Of a DNA stretch of 64,000 nucleotides, positions 61,732 through 64,000 are shown in pieces; the stretch's first letter is position 1; each line of letters starts with the position of its first letter. The stretch comes from Chryseobacterium sp. ON_d1. GTDB lineage: Bacteria > Bacteroidota > Bacteroidia > Flavobacteriales > Weeksellaceae. The stretch spans positions 1 through 64,000 of the forward strand of contig NZ_BJTC01000001.1 of NCBI RefSeq assembly GCF_006829085.1, read 5' to 3'. Both the position numbers and the translations under genes were made by a program. Under the pieces are notes generated by a model. That model saw nothing but the letters and a program-made list of their open reading frames with translations. It was not told the DNA's origin and did not search any database.

Positions 61732-63639
61732 TTAAATTCTTTCATTTTTAATTTCCTCTACAATTTCAGGATTCAAAAGAGTAGTGATGTCACCGAAATT
61801 ACTGAAGTCACCTTCTGCAATTTTTCTCAGGATTCTACGCATAATCTTTCCGGAGCGCGTTTTAGGAAGTCCTGAAACAAACTGTATCTTATCCAGTTTG
61901 GCAATTGGGCCAATCTGATCTGAAATAAGCTGGTTAATTTCTTTTTTCAGGTTTTCCTTATCACGGCTTTCCCCGGTTTCTTTAAGCATTACATATCCGT
62001 AAAGTGCATTTCCTTTGATATCGTGAGGATAACCGACAATAGCGGATTCTGCAACGGCAGGGTGCTGGTTGATGCTGTCTTCAATAGGTGCCGTTCCAAG
62101 GTTATGCCCTGAAACAATGATTACATCATCTACACGGCCTGTAATTCTGTAATAACCAACTTCATCCCTTAATGCGCCGTCTCCCGTAAAATATTTTCCC
62201 GGGAAGGCTGTGAAGTAGGTTTCTTTATATCGTTGATGGTCTCCCCAGATCGTTCTGGCAATTCCCGGCCATGGAAAACGGATGCAAAGATTTCCGGTTA
62301 CCTGGTTGCCTGTAATTTCATTTCGTTTATCATCCATCAGAACAGGCTGTACACCCGGTAATGGGAGGGTGGCATAGGTAGGTTTTGTTGGTGTTACAAA
62401 AGGAAGTGGGGAAATCATAATTCCTCCTGTTTCTGTCTGCCACCAGGTGTCTACAATCGGGCATTTTTTTCTTCCTACATGATCATTGAACCAATGCCAT
62501 GCTTCGTCATTGATAGGTTCACCCACAGAACCGATTACTTTAAGGGAACTGAGATCATGCTTATCTACCCATTCTGCACTTTCTTTTGCTAAAGATCGGA
62601 TGGCAGTAGGAGCAGTATAAAACTGAGTGATCTTATGCTTTTCAATCACTTCCCAGAAACGGTCCGGTTCAGGATATGTAGGGACGCCTTCAAAAATTAC
62701 TGTCGTTGCACCATTCAATAAAGGCCCGTAAAGGATATAAGAATGTCCGGTGATCCATCCGATATCTGCAGTACACCAATAAATATCATTTTCCTTGTAA
62801 TTAAAGACATTTTTGAAAGTATAAGCGGTGTATACCATATAGCCGGCGCAGGTATGAAGCATTCCTTTTGGTTTTCCTGTAGATCCTGAAGTGTACAGAA
62901 TAAAAAGCGGATCCTCAGAATCCATAATCACAGTGACGAAATCAGGAGAAGCTTTCTCATATAGATCAGCCATCCAGTGATCTCTTCCTTCTTTCATTTT
63001 TATTTCGTTGTGGGTTCTTTTTACCACAAGGACACTTTCAACAGTAGGGGTCTTTTCCAATGCGTCATCCACTATACTTTTCAGATCCAATACCTTGTTT
63101 CCTCTATAGCTTCCGTCTGAAGTAATGACCATTTTTGCTTCGCAGTCATTTACTCTGGAAGCGACAGCTGAAGCTGAGAACCCTGCGAAGATAACCGAAT
63201 GTACAGCACCCAGTTTTGCGCACGCAAGCATCGTAATGGCAAGTTCAGGAATCATAGGAAGGTAAATGCAGACTCTGTCTCCCTTTTCAATGCCCATATC
63301 ACGAAGCACATTGGCTGTTTTATTGACACGTGTATAGAGTTCATTATAGGAAATATGTTGTGCCTCTTCCTTCGGATCATTGGGCTCCCAGATGATAGCC
63401 GTTTTATCTCCTCTTATCGCCAGGTGCCTGTCGATACAGTTTTTGGTAATATTGAGTTTCGCGTTTTTGAACCAGGTAATTTTAGCTTCATTCATATCGT
63501 ACTTAACAACCTTGCTCCATCGTTGGTACCACACGAAATTCTGATCTGCTACCTTATCCCAGAATTTTTTCGGGTTTTTGATAGATTTTTTATAATCTTC
63601 AAAATATTGTGGTAAATCTTCTATTAAGTAATTTCTCAT
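61732..63639 (-). CDS. acs: Acetyl-CoA synthetase
   Basis: A 635-residue AMP-forming ligase that makes acetyl-CoA from acetate, ATP and CoA. LFILYTSGSTGKPKGMLHT is the P-loop (A3), YWCTADIGWITGHSYILYGPL and VDTWWQTETGGIMISPLP (A5) hold the acetate pocket with the Trp typical of Acs, YFTGDGALRDEVGYYRITGRVDDVI is the A7/A8 hinge and LPKTRSGKIMRRILRKIAEG has the catalytic, acetylatable Lys. Length is usual. It lies 61 bases after a second acyl-CoA synthetase gene on the same strand, and may share its promoter. Confidence 0.95.
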   Translation of the reverse strand: MRNYLIEDLPQYFEDYKKSIKNPKKFWDKVADQNFVWYQRWSKVVKYDMNEAKITWFKNAKLNITKNCIDRHLAIRGDKTAIIWEPNDPKEEAQHISYNELYTRVNKTANVLRDMGIEKGDRVCIYLPMIPELAITMLACAKLGAVHSVIFAGFSASAVASRVNDCEAKMVITSDGSYRGNKVLDLKSIVDDALEKTPTVESVLVVKRTHNEIKMKEGRDHWMADLYEKASPDFVTVIMDSEDPLFILYTSGSTGKPKGMLHTCAGYMVYTAYTFKNVFNYKENDIYWCTADIGWITGHSYILYGPLLNGATTVIFEGVPTYPEPDRFWEVIEKHKITQFYTAPTAIRSLAKESAEWVDKHDLSSLKVIGSVGEPINDEAWHWFNDHVGRKKCPIVDTWWQTETGGIMISPLPFVTPTKPTYATLPLPGVQPVLMDDKRNEITGNQVTGNLCIRFPWPGIARTIWGDHQRYKETYFTAFPGKYFTGDGALRDEVGYYRITGRVDDVIIVSGHNLGTAPIEDSINQHPAVAESAIVGYPHDIKGNALYGYVMLKETGESRDKENLKKEINQLISDQIGPIAKLDKIQFVSGLPKTRSGKIMRRILRKIAEGDFSNFGDITTLLNPEIVEEIKNERI

Positions 63640-63700
63640 ATCCCTTTCGTTTTTTGAAATTTGAATTTATTATATTTTAAATTTATGTTTAATTTCCCGT

Positions 63701-64000
63701 TTAAGCCTTATATTCCTTGATTTTTTCCTGAATTTCATCAATGATTTTCTCATCATCAATGGTTGATGGAATCTGAAAATCTTTTTCGTCCAGTAAAGTC
63801 CTGATCAGTTTTCTTAAAATCTTTCCGGATCTTGTTTTGGGTAAACGTTTGACAACCATTACATTTTTTAGAAAAGCTACTGCTCCGATTTTGTTGCGGA
63901 CCATCTGGATAATATCTTTTTCAATGTCTTCTTCAGGAATAGCGGAGCCATTCTTCAAAACAACTGTCGCAAAAGGAACCTGTCCCTTGAGGTCATCATC
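63701..64000 (-). CDS. Acyl-CoA synthetase, C-terminal part (cut by window edge)
   Basis: The frame is open to the right edge. It reads DDDLKGQVPFATVVLKNGSA, then NKIGAVAFLKNVMVVKRLPK and TRSGKILRKLIRTLLDEKDF, with the catalytic Lys in RSGKIL, and ends KIIDEIQEKIKEYKA. DEKDFQIPSTIDDEKIIDEI is more like the propionyl-CoA synthetase (PrpE/ACSS3) group, which ends IPSTIED or similar, than Acs. It is the C-terminal AMP-binding subdomain only; the remainder is outside. Located directly upstream of acs, so the two probably form a unit for short acid activation. Confidence 0.85.
   Translation of the reverse strand, partial: DDDLKGQVPFATVVLKNGSAIPEEDIEKDIIQMVRNKIGAVAFLKNVMVVKRLPKTRSGKILRKLIRTLLDEKDFQIPSTIDDEKIIDEIQEKIKEYKA

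Noticed and set aside
1..64000. tRNA, rRNA, riboswitch or phage modules
   Set aside because: No tRNA cloverleaf or T-loop words, rRNA segments, known riboswitch cores, integrases or phage structural genes were noticed by eye. A covariance-model scan was not possible.

Overview
The window looks like a chromosomal stretch of a Bacteroidota bacterium, most likely Chryseobacterium or a close Weeksellaceae relative. Reasons are the AT-rich composition, lipoproteins with a Cys directly after a short signal peptide, three proteins with C-terminal type IX secretion (T9SS) sorting domains, a fused SecDF, an outer-membrane receptor of the OMP beta-barrel type, and TAnnTTTG -7 promoter boxes. The genus is inferred from family resemblance, not computed.

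Layout. 1-1000: end of an IS3-type element plus two small AT-rich hypothetical genes. 1-10 kb: GNAT-nitrilase fusion, a 57-residue bacteriocin-like peptide missed by length cut-offs, TPR proteins, an ABC1/UbiB kinase, a DEAD-type helicase and an SGNH hydrolase. 10-17 kb: iron alcohol dehydrogenase, an HxlR regulator divergent from a dihydrolipoyl dehydrogenase with a long inverted repeat over a good promoter between them, and PEP carboxylase. 17-24 kb: S8 protease with T9SS tail, a sugar-nucleotide group (DegT aminotransferase, small membrane protein, GalE, cytidylyltransferase), hydrolase. 24-50 kb: mostly housekeeping (outer-membrane receptor, MltG, DapF, PnuC, amino-acid permease, HemN, PQQ-type sugar dehydrogenase, SecDF, MFS exporter, arylamine N-acetyltransferase, TatA, PAP2, TrmL, RlmH, YihY, NhaA, RelA/SpoT). 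61.7-64 kb: acetyl-CoA synthetase and the end of a second acyl-CoA synthetase.

The unusual part is 50.2-61.5 kb. On the minus strand a tightly packed operon encodes, in order, a T9SS-sorted repeat protein, a 1079-residue SpvB/YD-repeat protein, a 1188-residue Rhs protein whose variable C-terminus carries a full metzincin zinc motif ([11 protein letters not shown]), and a small lipoprotein coupled by an ATGA overlap. The arrangement recalls a split TcB/TcC cocoon toxin plus immunity protein, but with Sec signal peptides and a T9SS partner. Downstream is a cassette graveyard: a displaced possible toxin tail with its own overlapping small lipoprotein gene, fragments of IS1182 and IS110 transposases, and at least four full plus one partial copy of an undescribed ~30-bp hairpin repeat whose G-rich end abuts the broken end of an ORF fragment. 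I consider this the best candidate for an undescribed system here.
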